Origin: Pseudomonas sp. G34 | GTDB taxonomy: Bacteria; Pseudomonadota; Gammaproteobacteria; Pseudomonadales; Pseudomonadaceae | Length of the DNA stretch: 64,000 nt | Direction of reading: 5' to 3' | NCBI RefSeq assembly: GCF_031119625.1 | Contig: NZ_JAVHZV010000030.1 | Coordinates: forward strand, 372,001 to 436,000 | In this document: in pieces, positions 17,120 to 25,967 of the stretch | Numbering within the stretch: position 1 is the first letter of the stretch | Layout of the letters: each line of letters starts with the position of its first letter | Notes under the pieces: generated by a model | Databases searched by the model: none | Seen by the model: the letters and a program-made list of their open reading frames with translations, nothing else | Told to the model about the DNA's origin: nothing | Position numbers and translations under genes: made by a program

Positions 17120-17130
17120 GGAGACAATCA

Positions 17131-17721
17131 ATGATCGGTCTGAACACCGCAGCCGTTTACATCCTGCAGACCATCGGCAGCTTCTACCTGCTGATCGTGC
17201 TGCTGCGCTTCATCCTGCAACTGGTCCGCGCGGACTTCTACAACCCGCTCAGCCAGTTCATCGTGCGCGCCACCCACCCACTGCTCAAGCCGCTGCGCCG
17301 TATCATCCCGAGCATCGGCGGCCTCGACCTGGCCTCGCTGGTGCTGGCGCTGATCGTGCAGTTCGTGCTGATGGCCCTGACCCTGATGCTGATGGGCGTC
17401 GGCGTCGGCGATCCGCTGCTGATCCTGGTGTGGTCGATCATTGGCGTCACTGCCCTGCTGCTCAAGGTGTTCTTCTTCGCCCTGATCATCAGCGTGATCC
17501 TCTCCTGGGTCGCCCAGGGCACGCACAACCCGGCGGCCCTGCTGGTCAACCAGATCTGCGAGCCGCTGCTGGCACCGATCCGCCGCATCCTGCCCAACCT
17601 CGGCGGCCTGGATCTGTCGCCGATCGTCGCGTTCCTGATCCTCAACCTGATCGACATGCTGGTGATCCGCAACCTGGCGATCAGCACCGGTATGTTCAGC
17701 GGCCTGAGCCTGGCGATCTGA
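17131..17721 (+). CDS. yggT: YggT-family membrane protein
   Basis: 196-aa inner-membrane protein made of two YggT repeats, each with two helices: YILQTIGSFYLLIVLLRFIL...YNPLSQFIVRATHPLLKPLRRIIP, then LLKVFFFALIISVILSW...NPAALLVNQICEPLLAPIRRILP. Function is unresolved; links to osmotic or cell-shape phenotypes have been made for homologues. RBS AAGGAG precedes the ATG. It ends 4 nt before the yggU GTG start. Confidence 0.92.
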   Translation: MIGLNTAAVYILQTIGSFYLLIVLLRFILQLVRADFYNPLSQFIVRATHPLLKPLRRIIPSIGGLDLASLVLALIVQFVLMALTLMLMGVGVGDPLLILVWSIIGVTALLLKVFFFALIISVILSWVAQGTHNPAALLVNQICEPLLAPIRRILPNLGGLDLSPIVAFLILNLIDMLVIRNLAISTGMFSGLSLAI

Positions 17722-17725
17722 GGCG

Positions 17726-18022
17726 GTGGCGTTCTACCGCTGGGACGGCGATGCGCTGATTCTCGATTGCCACCTGCAGCCCAAGGCGAGCGCCGATGCC
17801 TTCGCCGGGCTGCACGGTGAACGCCTGAAGATTCGCCTCACCGCCCCACCGGTGGACGGCAAGGCCAATGCGCACCTGCTGGCCTTTCTGGCCGAGGCCT
17901 TCGGCGTCGCCAAGAGCCAGGTCAGCCTGCTGAGCGGCCAGCAAAGCCGCCAGAAGCGGGTACGCATCGAGGCCCCGAGATCATTGCCCGCCGAGCTGGG
18001 CCTGACCGCTCGCCCTAGCTGA
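17726..18022 (+). CDS. yggU: YggU/DUF167 family protein
   Basis: 98-aa DUF167 protein: CHLQPKASADAFAGLHGERLKI, then LTAPPVDGKANAHLLAFLAEAFGV and SGQQSRQKRVRI, the full conserved core. It begins with GTG 4 nt after the yggT stop, so it is probably coupled to it. Biochemical role unknown. Confidence 0.88.
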   Translation: MAFYRWDGDALILDCHLQPKASADAFAGLHGERLKIRLTAPPVDGKANAHLLAFLAEAFGVAKSQVSLLSGQQSRQKRVRIEAPRSLPAELGLTARPS

Positions 18023-18130
18023 ACGACCATCAGGTGCCATTGCGACACAGTGCCATTGACGTGGCCCCGTGCCCTCGCATAATGCTCGGCAGCCCGCATC
18101 AACGCCGATGCCCTGTCAGGGAACCCACCA

Positions 18131-20113
18131 ATGAGCATGGAACGTCTCAGTGAACAGGTCGATGCCTACGTCGCCTGGAAGCGCGAACTGGTCCGCGAGA
18201 TCACCCGCTACCGCAGTTGGCTGGCCCATAACCGGCTGAGCAGCGAGGGCGTCGAGGCGCGCCTGGAGCGGGCATTGCGCTTGCTGCGCACCGATCACAT
18301 CACCCTGGCTTTCGTCGGCGAGTTCTCCCGCGGCAAGACCGAGCTGATCAACAGCCTGTTCTTCTCCGAATATGGCCAGCGTCTGCTGCCCTCCCAGGCC
18401 GGGCGCACCACCATGTGCCCGACGGAAATTCTCTACGACCCCGGCGCCGAGCAGCCGTACATTCGCCTGCTGCCGATCGAAACGCGCATCGCCGAAGCCA
18501 GCGTGGCGCAGTTCAAGCGCACGCCGCGCCACTGGGTGAATATCGCCCTGGACACCCGCGACCCGGACAGCATGGCCAAGGCCTTCGCCCAGGTCGCCGC
18601 CAGCAAGGCCATGCCGGTGGAGAAGGCCATCGCCCTGGGCTTTCACCCGGACAACCTGGAAAGCACCGACAAATCCGGCCAGGTGCTGGTGCCAGCCTGG
18701 CGCCACGCTATCGTCAACTTCGATCACCCGCTACTGCGCCAGGGCCTGCGCATTCTCGACACGCCGGGCCTCAACGCCCTGGGCTGCGAGCCGGAGCTGA
18801 CCCTGTCGATGCTGCCCAGCGCCCAGGCGGTGATCTTCCTGCTGTCCGCCGATACGGGGGTCACCGCCAGTGACCTGGATATCTGGCAGCAACACGTGCA
18901 GCCGCTCGACGAAGAGCGCCAGGGCTGCCTGTATGCGGTGCTGAACAAGATCGACGTGCTGTGGGACGACCTGGCCGGCGAGACCTTCGTCGCCAATGCC
19001 ATCGAGCGGGTGCGCATGCAGGCAGCCCGCCACCTGGGCATCGCTGCCCGGGACATTCTGCCGCTGTCGGCCAAACAGGCGCTGCTCGCCAAGGTGCGCA
19101 AGGATCCGGCGCTGCTGGCGCGCAGCCAGATGGCCGAGCTCGAGACGCTGCTCTGCGAGCGCATCGTGGCGCAAAAGGAACAGCTGCTCGAGGAACGCGT
19201 GGTGCGCCAGGTGCTGGCCATGCTCAACAACAGCCAGCACGTGCTCGGTCTGCGCCTGGCCAAGGTCAACGAGCAGTTGCAGCTGCTCGACGGGCGCCGC
19301 CAGGACAACGGCCAGATGCTCATGGAGCTGACCAGCCGTACCAAGGACGACCACACCCTGCACCACAAGCGCCTGGTGGCGCTGCGCACCAATCAGCGCT
19401 TGCTGCGCAACCAGGGCGAACGCCTGAAGACCTCCGCCCAGGCGGAAAAACTCGAGGCGCACCTGGCCCAGTTGCGGCGCCAGCTCAATGGCGCATGGAC
19501 GACGCTGGGCATCAACCAGTCGATCCTGAATTTCTTCACTGCCGTCGAGGACGACCTGCACAGCCTGTCCCACGACGCCGACATGGCCAACCGCATGGTC
19601 GAGGCCATCTACCGCCGGCACAATGAGGAAAACCCGCTGCAGGCGGTCGATGCGCCACGCTTCGAGCTGACCGACTACGTGCGCGAGCTGCGCCATCTGC
19701 AGAAGAAGGGCGACCGTTTCCGCCTGGGCCTCAAGACGGTGCTGACCGAGCAGCGCAGCCTCAGCCGACGCTTCTTCGCCACCCTGGTGCAGGAAGTCAT
19801 CGGCCTGCACCGCCGCCTGCGCCGCGATGCCGAGCGCTGGGCCGACGAGGCGCTGATGCCGCTGATGCAGCACACCCTGGAGCACAAGCAGTTGCTGGAG
19901 GGCCATATGCTGCGCCTCAAGTCGCTGGCCCAGGACACCCAGCACGGTCGCCAGCGCCACCAGCAGCTGGCCCAGTATGCCGAGGAGCTCAAGGGGCAGC
20001 TGGCCCAGGCCGGCGACATGCTGCGCGTCATGCGCCGCCCGGCGCCCATCCAGCGCCAGGCCAAGGTGGTCACGCTCAAGGGCATGCCGCGGCCGATCGG
20101 CAACGCCGAGTAG
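18131..20113 (+). CDS. Dynamin-like GTPase family protein
   Basis: 660-aa soluble protein of the bacterial dynamin type. N-terminal helices precede the GTPase domain: Walker A GEFSRGKT (63-70), switch threonine in GRTTMCPTEI, G3 LDTPGL (about 209-214), G4 LNKIDVL (about 270-276). The rest (residues about 330-640) is helical with heptad-like Gln/Leu/Arg-rich segments and no evident transmembrane helix. It may act in membrane remodelling, but the target is unknown. It stands alone between yggU (108-bp gap) and metX. ATG at 18131 or the ATG two codons later could be used. Confidence 0.85.
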   Translation: MSMERLSEQVDAYVAWKRELVREITRYRSWLAHNRLSSEGVEARLERALRLLRTDHITLAFVGEFSRGKTELINSLFFSEYGQRLLPSQAGRTTMCPTEILYDPGAEQPYIRLLPIETRIAEASVAQFKRTPRHWVNIALDTRDPDSMAKAFAQVAASKAMPVEKAIALGFHPDNLESTDKSGQVLVPAWRHAIVNFDHPLLRQGLRILDTPGLNALGCEPELTLSMLPSAQAVIFLLSADTGVTASDLDIWQQHVQPLDEERQGCLYAVLNKIDVLWDDLAGETFVANAIERVRMQAARHLGIAARDILPLSAKQALLAKVRKDPALLARSQMAELETLLCERIVAQKEQLLEERVVRQVLAMLNNSQHVLGLRLAKVNEQLQLLDGRRQDNGQMLMELTSRTKDDHTLHHKRLVALRTNQRLLRNQGERLKTSAQAEKLEAHLAQLRRQLNGAWTTLGINQSILNFFTAVEDDLHSLSHDADMANRMVEAIYRRHNEENPLQAVDAPRFELTDYVRELRHLQKKGDRFRLGLKTVLTEQRSLSRRFFATLVQEVIGLHRRLRRDAERWADEALMPLMQHTLEHKQLLEGHMLRLKSLAQDTQHGRQRHQQLAQYAEELKGQLAQAGDMLRVMRRPAPIQRQAKVVTLKGMPRPIGNAE

Positions 20114-20234
20114 CCCCCAGGTGCAACGCCGCGCCAGCGGGCTCGGCCAGCGCGGCCAGCCGTGTCCTTGCCGCTGACAGGCGCGCTCTTTAGACTGCTG
20201 CACTTCCCGACCTTTCCCTAGCCGAGCAGCGTCG

Positions 20235-21374
20235 ATGTCGACTGTTTTTCCTCAAGACTCCGTTGGCCTGGTAACGCCGCAGATTGCCAGGTTCGCCGAG
20301 CCACTGGCGCTGGCCTGCGGGCGCAGCCTGGCCGATTACCAGCTGACCTACGAAACCTACGGCGAGCTCAACGCCAGTGCCAGCAACGCGGTGCTGATCT
20401 GCCACGCGCTGTCCGGCCATCATCACGCCGCCGGCTACCACAGCGTGGACGACCGCAAGCCGGGCTGGTGGGACAGCTGCATCGGCCCCGGCAAGCCGCT
20501 GGACACCAAGCGCTTCTTCGTCGTCAGCCTCAACAACCTGGGCGGCTGCAACGGCTCGACCGGCCCGTCGGACATCAACCCGGCGACCGGCAAGCCGTTC
20601 GGCGCCGATTTCCCGGTGATGACCGTGGAAGACTGGGTCAACAGCCAGGCGCGCCTGGCCGACCTGCTGGGCATCCATCAGTGGGCCGCGGTAGTCGGTG
20701 GCAGCCTCGGCGGCATGCAGGCCATGCAGTGGACGATCAGCTACCCCGATCGCGTGCGCCATTGCCTGGCCATCGCCTCGGCCCCCAAGCTGTCGGCGCA
20801 GAACATCGCCTTCAACGAAGTGGCGCGCCAGGCGATTCTCACCGACCCGGAATTCCACGGTGGGCATTTTCAGGAGCAGGGCGTGATCCCCAAGCGCGGC
20901 CTGATGCTGGCGCGCATGGTCGGCCACATCACCTACCTGTCCGATGACGCCATGGGCGAGAAATTCGGCCGTGGCCTGAAGAACGAAAAGCTCAACTACG
21001 ACTTCCACAGCGTGGAATTTCAGGTCGAGAGCTACCTGCGTTACCAGGGCGAAGAGTTCTCCGGGCGCTTCGATGCCAATACCTATCTGCTGATGACCAA
21101 GGCGCTGGATTACTTCGATCCGGCTGCCGAGCACGATGGCGACCTGGCCAAGACCCTGGCCAAGGCCAAGGCGGACTTCTGCGTGATGTCGTTCACCACC
21201 GACTGGCGCTTCTCGCCGGCCCGTTCGCGGGAGATCGTCGACGCCCTGCTCGCCGCCCGCAAGAACGTCTGCTACCTGGAAATCGACGCGCCCCAGGGCC
21301 ACGATGCCTTCCTCCTGCCGATTCCCCGCTACCTGCAGGGTTTTGCCAGCTACATGCAACGGATCGAGGTGTAA
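20235..21374 (+). CDS. metX: Homoserine O-acyltransferase MetX
   Basis: Alpha/beta-hydrolase-fold acyltransferase that activates homoserine for methionine synthesis; in Pseudomonas-type MetX the acyl donor is probably succinyl-CoA. 379 aa, nucleophile S157 in VVGGSLGGMQAMQW, oxyanion segment CHALSGHHHAAG, and the catalytic His in DAPQGHDAFLLP. metW follows after 2 nt, the usual metXW pair. Confidence 0.96.
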   Translation: MSTVFPQDSVGLVTPQIARFAEPLALACGRSLADYQLTYETYGELNASASNAVLICHALSGHHHAAGYHSVDDRKPGWWDSCIGPGKPLDTKRFFVVSLNNLGGCNGSTGPSDINPATGKPFGADFPVMTVEDWVNSQARLADLLGIHQWAAVVGGSLGGMQAMQWTISYPDRVRHCLAIASAPKLSAQNIAFNEVARQAILTDPEFHGGHFQEQGVIPKRGLMLARMVGHITYLSDDAMGEKFGRGLKNEKLNYDFHSVEFQVESYLRYQGEEFSGRFDANTYLLMTKALDYFDPAAEHDGDLAKTLAKAKADFCVMSFTTDWRFSPARSREIVDALLAARKNVCYLEIDAPQGHDAFLLPIPRYLQGFASYMQRIEV

Positions 21375-21376
21375 GC

Positions 21377-21997
21377 ATGCGAGCCGACCTAGAGATCATC
21401 CAGGAGTGGATTCCCGCCGGCAGCCGCATCCTCGACCTGGGCTGCGGCGACGGCGAGCTGCTCGCCTGGCTGAGTGCCAACAAACAGGTCAGCGGTTATG
21501 GCCTGGAAATCGACCCGGACAAGATCGCCCAGTGCATCGGCAAGGGCGTCAACGTGATCGAGCAGAACCTCGACGAAGGCCTGGGCAACTTCGCCAGCGA
21601 CAGCTTCGATGTGGTGGTCATGACCCAATCGCTGCAGGCGCTGCACTTTCCCGACAAGGTGCTGGCCGAGATGCTGCGCGTCGGCAAGACCTGCATCATC
21701 ACCTTCCCCAACTTCGGCCACTGGCGCTGCCGCTGGTACCTGGCCAGCAAGGGCCGCATGCCGGTGTCGGACTTCCTGCCCTACACCTGGTACAACACGC
21801 CGAACATCCACTTCTGCACCTTCGAGGACTTCGAGCGCCTGTGCCATCAGCAGAGCGCCCGGGTGCTCGAACGTCTGGCCGTGGACCGCGAGCACCGGCA
21901 TGGCTGGGCCAGCCGCAGTTGGCCGAACCTGTTCGGCGAAATCGGCATCTACCGCATCAGCGGCCACAACGCGCATGACCTGCGCATCGCCAACTAG
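21377..21997 (+). CDS. metW: MetW, methionine biosynthesis protein
   Basis: 206-aa methyltransferase-fold protein with the SAM-binding motif ILDLGCGDGELLAWL and NVIEQNLDEGL, DVVVMTQSLQAL. In Pseudomonas MetW is thought to be required with MetX for full homoserine acylation. Start ATG at 21377 is preceded by GGAG-like sequence in the metX end, supporting coupling. Confidence 0.94.
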   Translation: MRADLEIIQEWIPAGSRILDLGCGDGELLAWLSANKQVSGYGLEIDPDKIAQCIGKGVNVIEQNLDEGLGNFASDSFDVVVMTQSLQALHFPDKVLAEMLRVGKTCIITFPNFGHWRCRWYLASKGRMPVSDFLPYTWYNTPNIHFCTFEDFERLCHQQSARVLERLAVDREHRHGWASRSWPNLFGEIGIYRISGHNAHDLRIAN

Positions 21998-22005
21998 GCC
22001 GGCCC

Positions 22006-22410
22006 ATGCGTCTATTCGCCCTGCTGATCGCGCTGACTGTGAGCCTTTCTGCCACTGGCGCTGAACGCATGCAGCGCCTCGGCGATCTGCAGGTGCATTA
22101 CAGCGCCTTCAATGCCAACTACCTGCAGCCGCAGATCGCCGAGGCCAGCGGCCTGGTGCGCAGCGCGAAGCTGGGGGTGCTGAACATCAGCGTACTGCGC
22201 GCCGGCAAGTCGAGCCCGGCCACGGTCAGCGGTGAAGTGAAGACGGTATTGGGCCACGGCCAGAAACTAACCTTTATCGAGCAGCGCGAGGGTGAGTTCG
22301 TCTCCTACCTGGCGCAGTTTCCCCTCGAATCGCGTGAGGTGCTGCTGTTCAACCTGCAGGTGAACGGCCAGCGCCTGGACTTCAACCAGGAACTCTTTGC
22401 GGAGCCATGA
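22006..22410 (+). CDS. DUF4426 periplasmic protein
   Basis: 134-aa secreted protein. An N-terminal signal peptide, MRLFALLIALTVSLSATGA, probably ends at A-x-A near residue 19. The mature part matches DUF4426 (LQVHYSAFNANYLQPQIA, FIEQREGEFVSYLAQFPL). Function unknown. It sits conservatively between metW and rdgB in Pseudomonas and overlaps rdgB by a few nt. Confidence 0.85.
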   Translation: MRLFALLIALTVSLSATGAERMQRLGDLQVHYSAFNANYLQPQIAEASGLVRSAKLGVLNISVLRAGKSSPATVSGEVKTVLGHGQKLTFIEQREGEFVSYLAQFPLESREVLLFNLQVNGQRLDFNQELFAEP

Positions 22411-23000
22411 TGCCTTTCCCAGAACTCGTCCTCGCCAGCCACAACGCCGGCAAACTCAAGGAACTGCAAGCCATGCTGGGCGACCGCGTGCGCCTGCGCT
22501 CGGTCGGTGAATTCAGCCAGGTGGAGCCGGAGGAAACCGGCCTGTCGTTCGTCGAGAACGCCATCCTCAAGGCCCGCAACGCGTCCCGTCTGTCCGGCCT
22601 GCCGGCGCTGGCCGACGACTCCGGCCTGGCGGTGGACTTTCTCGGTGGCGCCCCGGGCATCTACTCGGCCCGCTACGCCGATGGCCAGGGCGATGCGGCC
22701 AACAACGCCAAGCTGCTGGCCGCCCTCAAGGATGTGCCGGATGCCGAACGCGGCGCCCAGTTCGTCTGCTGCCTGGCCCTGGTACGGCATGCCGACGACC
22801 CGCTGCCGATCCTCTGCGAAGGCCTGTGGCACGGCCGCATCCTCCATGAGGCCCGCGGCGAGCACGGCTTTGGCTACGATCCGCTGTTCTGGGTCGAGGA
22901 ACGCCAGTGCTCCAGCGCCGAGCTATCCCCCGCCGACAAGAACCAGCTCAGCCATCGCGCCATTGCCATGCAGTTGCTCAAGCACCGTCTGGGATTATAA
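22410..23000 (+). CDS. rdgB: RdgB/HAM1 non-canonical purine NTP pyrophosphatase
   Basis: Removes dITP, XTP and related damaged purine nucleotides. Signature LVLASHNAGKLKELQAML at the N-terminus, then LADDSGLAVDFLGGAPGIYSARYA and GEHGFGYDPLFWVEE. The ATG at 22410 is 5 nt from GGAG (22401-22404), better spaced than the in-frame ATG at 22407. Its TAA stop is also the left copy of the duplication flanking the 185-bp repeat element. Confidence 0.95.
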   Translation: MPFPELVLASHNAGKLKELQAMLGDRVRLRSVGEFSQVEPEETGLSFVENAILKARNASRLSGLPALADDSGLAVDFLGGAPGIYSARYADGQGDAANNAKLLAALKDVPDAERGAQFVCCLALVRHADDPLPILCEGLWHGRILHEARGEHGFGYDPLFWVEERQCSSAELSPADKNQLSHRAIAMQLLKHRLGL

Positions 23001-23185
23001 GAACCTGTTCAAAGCCTGCTGCGCGTCGGCACTGTGGCGTTAAAAACAGGCTCGGATTGCCAGCCCAGTCGGACTGCTCATTTACAGCTCGTAAAGTCGG
23101 GCGCGACTCCGACCGGTCCTCGCCTGTTTTTGCGGGGCCGCCTAGGCCTTGCATTGCTCTAGCTCGCGAGACTTTGAACAGGCTC
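23001..23185. mobile_element. 185-bp MITE-like palindromic element
   Basis: Ends are inverted repeats GAACCTGTTCAAAG (23001-23014) and CTTTGAACAGGCTC (23172-23185), 13 of 14 matched. Both sides are flanked by TAA (22998-23000 and 23186-23188), a likely 3-bp target duplication. Nested inside is a second inverted pair, AAAAACAGGC (23042-23051) and GCCTGTTTTT (23122-23131). No coding sequence. It fits a non-autonomous transposable repeat inserted exactly after the rdgB stop. Confidence 0.75.
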
Positions 23186-23286
23186 TAAGCGGTTCCAAAT
23201 GGGGTGTTTCGTCCACGCGCTTTGGCAGTTTGCCCAACTCGTGCCACGATAGCGCCCCGCAACCACCCTGCCGTGACCAGACGCCC

Positions 23287-24426
23287 GTGTTCCAGCTGCC
23301 CCCTTTGGCCCTGTACGTCCATATCCCCTGGTGCGTGCGCAAGTGCCCTTACTGCGACTTCAACTCCCACGCCGCCGGCCCCAACCTGCCGGAAGAGGCC
23401 TATGTCGACGCGCTGCTCGCCGATCTCGACAGTGATCGGCAGCAGGCTCATGGCCGCCCGCTGACCTCGATCTTCTTTGGTGGCGGCACGCCCAGCCTGT
23501 TTTCCGCCAAGGCCCTCGGGCGCCTGTTGGAGGGCGTGGAGCGACGCATCCGGTTTGCCGGCGATATCGAGATCACCCTGGAAGCCAACCCGGGCACCTT
23601 CGAGCAGGAGAAGTTCGCCGCGTACCGGCGCCTGGGCATCAACCGGCTGTCGATCGGCGTGCAGAGCTTCCAGGCGGAAAAACTCAAGGCCCTCGGCCGC
23701 ATCCACGATGGCGATGAAGCGATTCGCGCCGCCGACATGGCCCGCGCCGCCGGCTTCGATAATTTCAACTTGGACCTGATGCACGGCCTGCCGGATCAGT
23801 CCCTGGATGACGCCTTGGGCGACCTGCGTATCGCCATCGCCCAGGCGCCGACGCACCTGTCCTGGTATCAGCTGACGGTGGAGCCGAACACGGTGTTCTG
23901 GAACCAGCCACCGGTGCTGCCCGAAGACGACACCCTGTGGGACATCCAGGAAGCCGGCCAGGCGCTGCTCGCCGAACATGGCTATGCCCAGTACGAAGTC
24001 TCGGCCTATGCGCAGCCCGAGCGCATGGCGCGCCACAACCTGAATTACTGGACCTTTGGCGATTTTCTCGGCATTGGCGCCGGCGCCCACGGCAAGCTGA
24101 GCACCCCGGACGGCAGCATCAGCCGCACCTGGAAAACCCGCCTGCCCAAGGATTACCTCGACCCCGCCAAGCGATACAGCGCCGGCGAGCGCGTTCTCAG
24201 CAGCGACGAGCTGCCATTCGAGTTCCTGATCAACGTGCTGCGCCTGAGCGACGGTTGCGCCGCTGAGCTGTTCAGCCAGCGCACCGGCCTGCCCCTCGAA
24301 CACCTGGCAGAGGCTCGTGCCCAGGTCGAGCAACGCGGCATGCTGCACAAGGATCCGACACGGCTGGCAGCGACCCGTGAAGGCCAGCTGTTTCTCAATG
24401 ATCTGCTGCAGTACTTTCTGCCCTGA
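23287..24426 (+). CDS. hemW: HemW, radical SAM heme chaperone-like protein
   Basis: 379-aa HemN-like radical SAM protein with C16, C20, C23 in VHIPWCVRKCPYCDF, plus GGGTPSLF, EANPGTFE, NRLSIGVQSF and the C-terminal HemW domain. Family members are thought to bind and deliver heme rather than act as coproporphyrinogen dehydrogenase. The start is taken as GTG at 23287 because the family begins just before PPLALYVHIPW and no in-frame ATG lies nearby; upstream codons to 23149 run into the MITE-like element. Confidence 0.92.
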   Translation: MFQLPPLALYVHIPWCVRKCPYCDFNSHAAGPNLPEEAYVDALLADLDSDRQQAHGRPLTSIFFGGGTPSLFSAKALGRLLEGVERRIRFAGDIEITLEANPGTFEQEKFAAYRRLGINRLSIGVQSFQAEKLKALGRIHDGDEAIRAADMARAAGFDNFNLDLMHGLPDQSLDDALGDLRIAIAQAPTHLSWYQLTVEPNTVFWNQPPVLPEDDTLWDIQEAGQALLAEHGYAQYEVSAYAQPERMARHNLNYWTFGDFLGIGAGAHGKLSTPDGSISRTWKTRLPKDYLDPAKRYSAGERVLSSDELPFEFLINVLRLSDGCAAELFSQRTGLPLEHLAEARAQVEQRGMLHKDPTRLAATREGQLFLNDLLQYFLP

Positions 24427-24505
24427 ATCACCGGTGCCTGCGAACCAACGGCGCGCCGGACGATCCCAGGCAGCAGGATTCAATCGTCATGCCCAAGGAG
24501 CAACC

Positions 24506-24829
24506 ATGGATTATGTACTGGACCTGATCGCCACCGTGTCACGCTGGAGCCGTGGCCATCTCAGCGAGATTTCCCTGGGCCTGATGGCCACCCTGCTGGT
24601 GCTGTTCGGCCCGGCGATCAACGCCTGGATACAGGGCCGCATCGGCAGCCTCAACTTCGTGCTGCGCACCCTGATATTCGTCGCGGTCTGCGTGGTCGGC
24701 TATGGTCTGGCGCTGGTCTACCTGACGCCCCTGCTGACCCAGCTGCTGGGCCATTTCAACAACTACACCCTGGCTCCGGTGCTGCTGGTGGTGATGTTCC
24801 TGATCGGCGTGCTGGCTGACCGCAGCTGA
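24506..24829 (+). CDS. DUF3392 membrane protein
   Basis: 107-aa inner-membrane protein with three predicted helices (ISLGLMATLLVLFGPAINAW, FVLRTLIFVAVCVVGYGLAL, and APVLLVVMFLIGVLA). An AAGGAG at 24495-24500 fixes the ATG at 24506. Matches the DUF3392 family found beside hemW in Pseudomonas. Function unknown. It is convergent with the next gene, with only 6 nt between stops. Confidence 0.85.
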   Translation: MDYVLDLIATVSRWSRGHLSEISLGLMATLLVLFGPAINAWIQGRIGSLNFVLRTLIFVAVCVVGYGLALVYLTPLLTQLLGHFNNYTLAPVLLVVMFLIGVLADRS

Positions 24830-24835
24830 GCCGCT

Positions 24836-25834
24836 TCAGGGCACCATCTTGATCCAGTCGATCACGCCCACATCGTCATTGCGGTGGGTGGCCAGCACTT
24901 CACCGTCAGCGTTTTGCTCCACCGAGAGATCGGCGCCGAGGGGCTTGCCATCCCGCTGGTCGACGGCCGGCGCCTCGACCAGCGGGCTGAACAGCAAGTT
25001 GCCGTGAAAGGCCCGCACCCGGGTGGTCGCTGGATACTGCATGGGGCCGAGTTCGACAGGCTCGAGCAGCTCGCCCTGCCAATCCTGCAGCTCCCCATAG
25101 GGTGCATCGAGCCACAGGTTCCATAGGCGCAGATTCAGGCCCTGAAAACGCACGCGTGCATCGCCGGGCTCCAGCTGCCAGCGACCTTTCTCCACGGCAT
25201 GCACGGCTATCGGCTGTGTCCAGGTAACGCCGGCCACCTCGCTGCCCGGCGCCAGCGTGCAGCTCTCCAGCTGCCATGCCTTGAGGTTGAAGCGCTCGCC
25301 AGATGGATATCGAAAGGTAACCGGGGCCTCTGCCGAGCAAAGCCAACCATCCAGCCGCGCCGCCTCGACCAGCTTGGCTTCGCCGCTCATGTCGCCCAGC
25401 TCAAGGCTGCGCACGGCGGCGCCATGCACCACAGCAGGCTGGTCATCGAACTGCGCGCGCTGCAGGCTCTGCAAGCCGCCGGGCAGCGTGTCACCGCTGA
25501 GATTCTTGAGCGGTTCCAGACGCTCGAGACTCACCTGCGTGCCGGCCGGCAACAGCAAATCACCGAGCACCTGTTCGGCCTGCAAACGAGGGTTGAGTGC
25601 ACGCTGGTCCAGCCAGTGATTGAGCTGCCAGCGCACGAATTCGAAGGTAGGCAGGCTGCCTGCGGCGAGAAACACGCCCAGCAACCCGAACCACCAGCCG
25701 CGCGCCAGGATGAAGCGCCTGGCGCGCTGATGGAGCAATGCGACGAGCACACCGGTCAACGCCACAGCGCAAATTACCGAGACCAGCAGGAACAATGATC
25801 CGAGCATCATGGCCAGTGGGTTGATGGGGATCAT
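24836..25834 (-). CDS. Unassigned membrane-anchored protein
   Basis: 332 aa; I do not recognise a named family. Start MIPINPLAMMLGSLFLLVSV has AAGGA 6-7 nt upstream. Two membrane helices lie near residues 8-33 and 44-62, separated by a basic loop (HQRARRFILARGW). The rest (about 270 aa) is probably periplasmic, beta-rich and includes repeated statements such as NLRLWNLWLDAPYGELQDW. It sits alone at the apparent junction of two blocks that are far apart in PAO1, so it may be lineage-specific. Confidence 0.7.
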   Translation of the reverse strand: MIPINPLAMMLGSLFLLVSVICAVALTGVLVALLHQRARRFILARGWWFGLLGVFLAAGSLPTFEFVRWQLNHWLDQRALNPRLQAEQVLGDLLLPAGTQVSLERLEPLKNLSGDTLPGGLQSLQRAQFDDQPAVVHGAAVRSLELGDMSGEAKLVEAARLDGWLCSAEAPVTFRYPSGERFNLKAWQLESCTLAPGSEVAGVTWTQPIAVHAVEKGRWQLEPGDARVRFQGLNLRLWNLWLDAPYGELQDWQGELLEPVELGPMQYPATTRVRAFHGNLLFSPLVEAPAVDQRDGKPLGADLSVEQNADGEVLATHRNDDVGVIDWIKMVP

Positions 25835-25924
25835 GGGTGTCCTTGGTAAGCTCGATGGGGCTATTTCGTGGCAGAGCTTAAAAGTCACCCTCAAGCGAAT
25901 CAACACTTGGTTACACTTCAATAA

Positions 25925-25949
25925 AAAAGCCAGCAATCTGCTGGCTTTT
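25925..25949. terminator. Bidirectional terminator after DUF4870 gene
   Basis: AAAAGCCAGCA-ATC-TGCTGGCTTTT, 11-bp stem with 3-nt loop, with a T-run on the minus-strand side. It ends the minus-strand rph-DUF4870 transcript 19 nt after the stop codon and separates it from the unassigned gene downstream. Confidence 0.9.
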
Positions 25950-25967
25950 CCTTCGATCAGGTGGCGA

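Noticed and set aside
18731..20203. 490-codon antisense frame opposite the dynamin-like gene
   Set aside because: The sense strand has ordered GTPase motifs; the antisense product has none.
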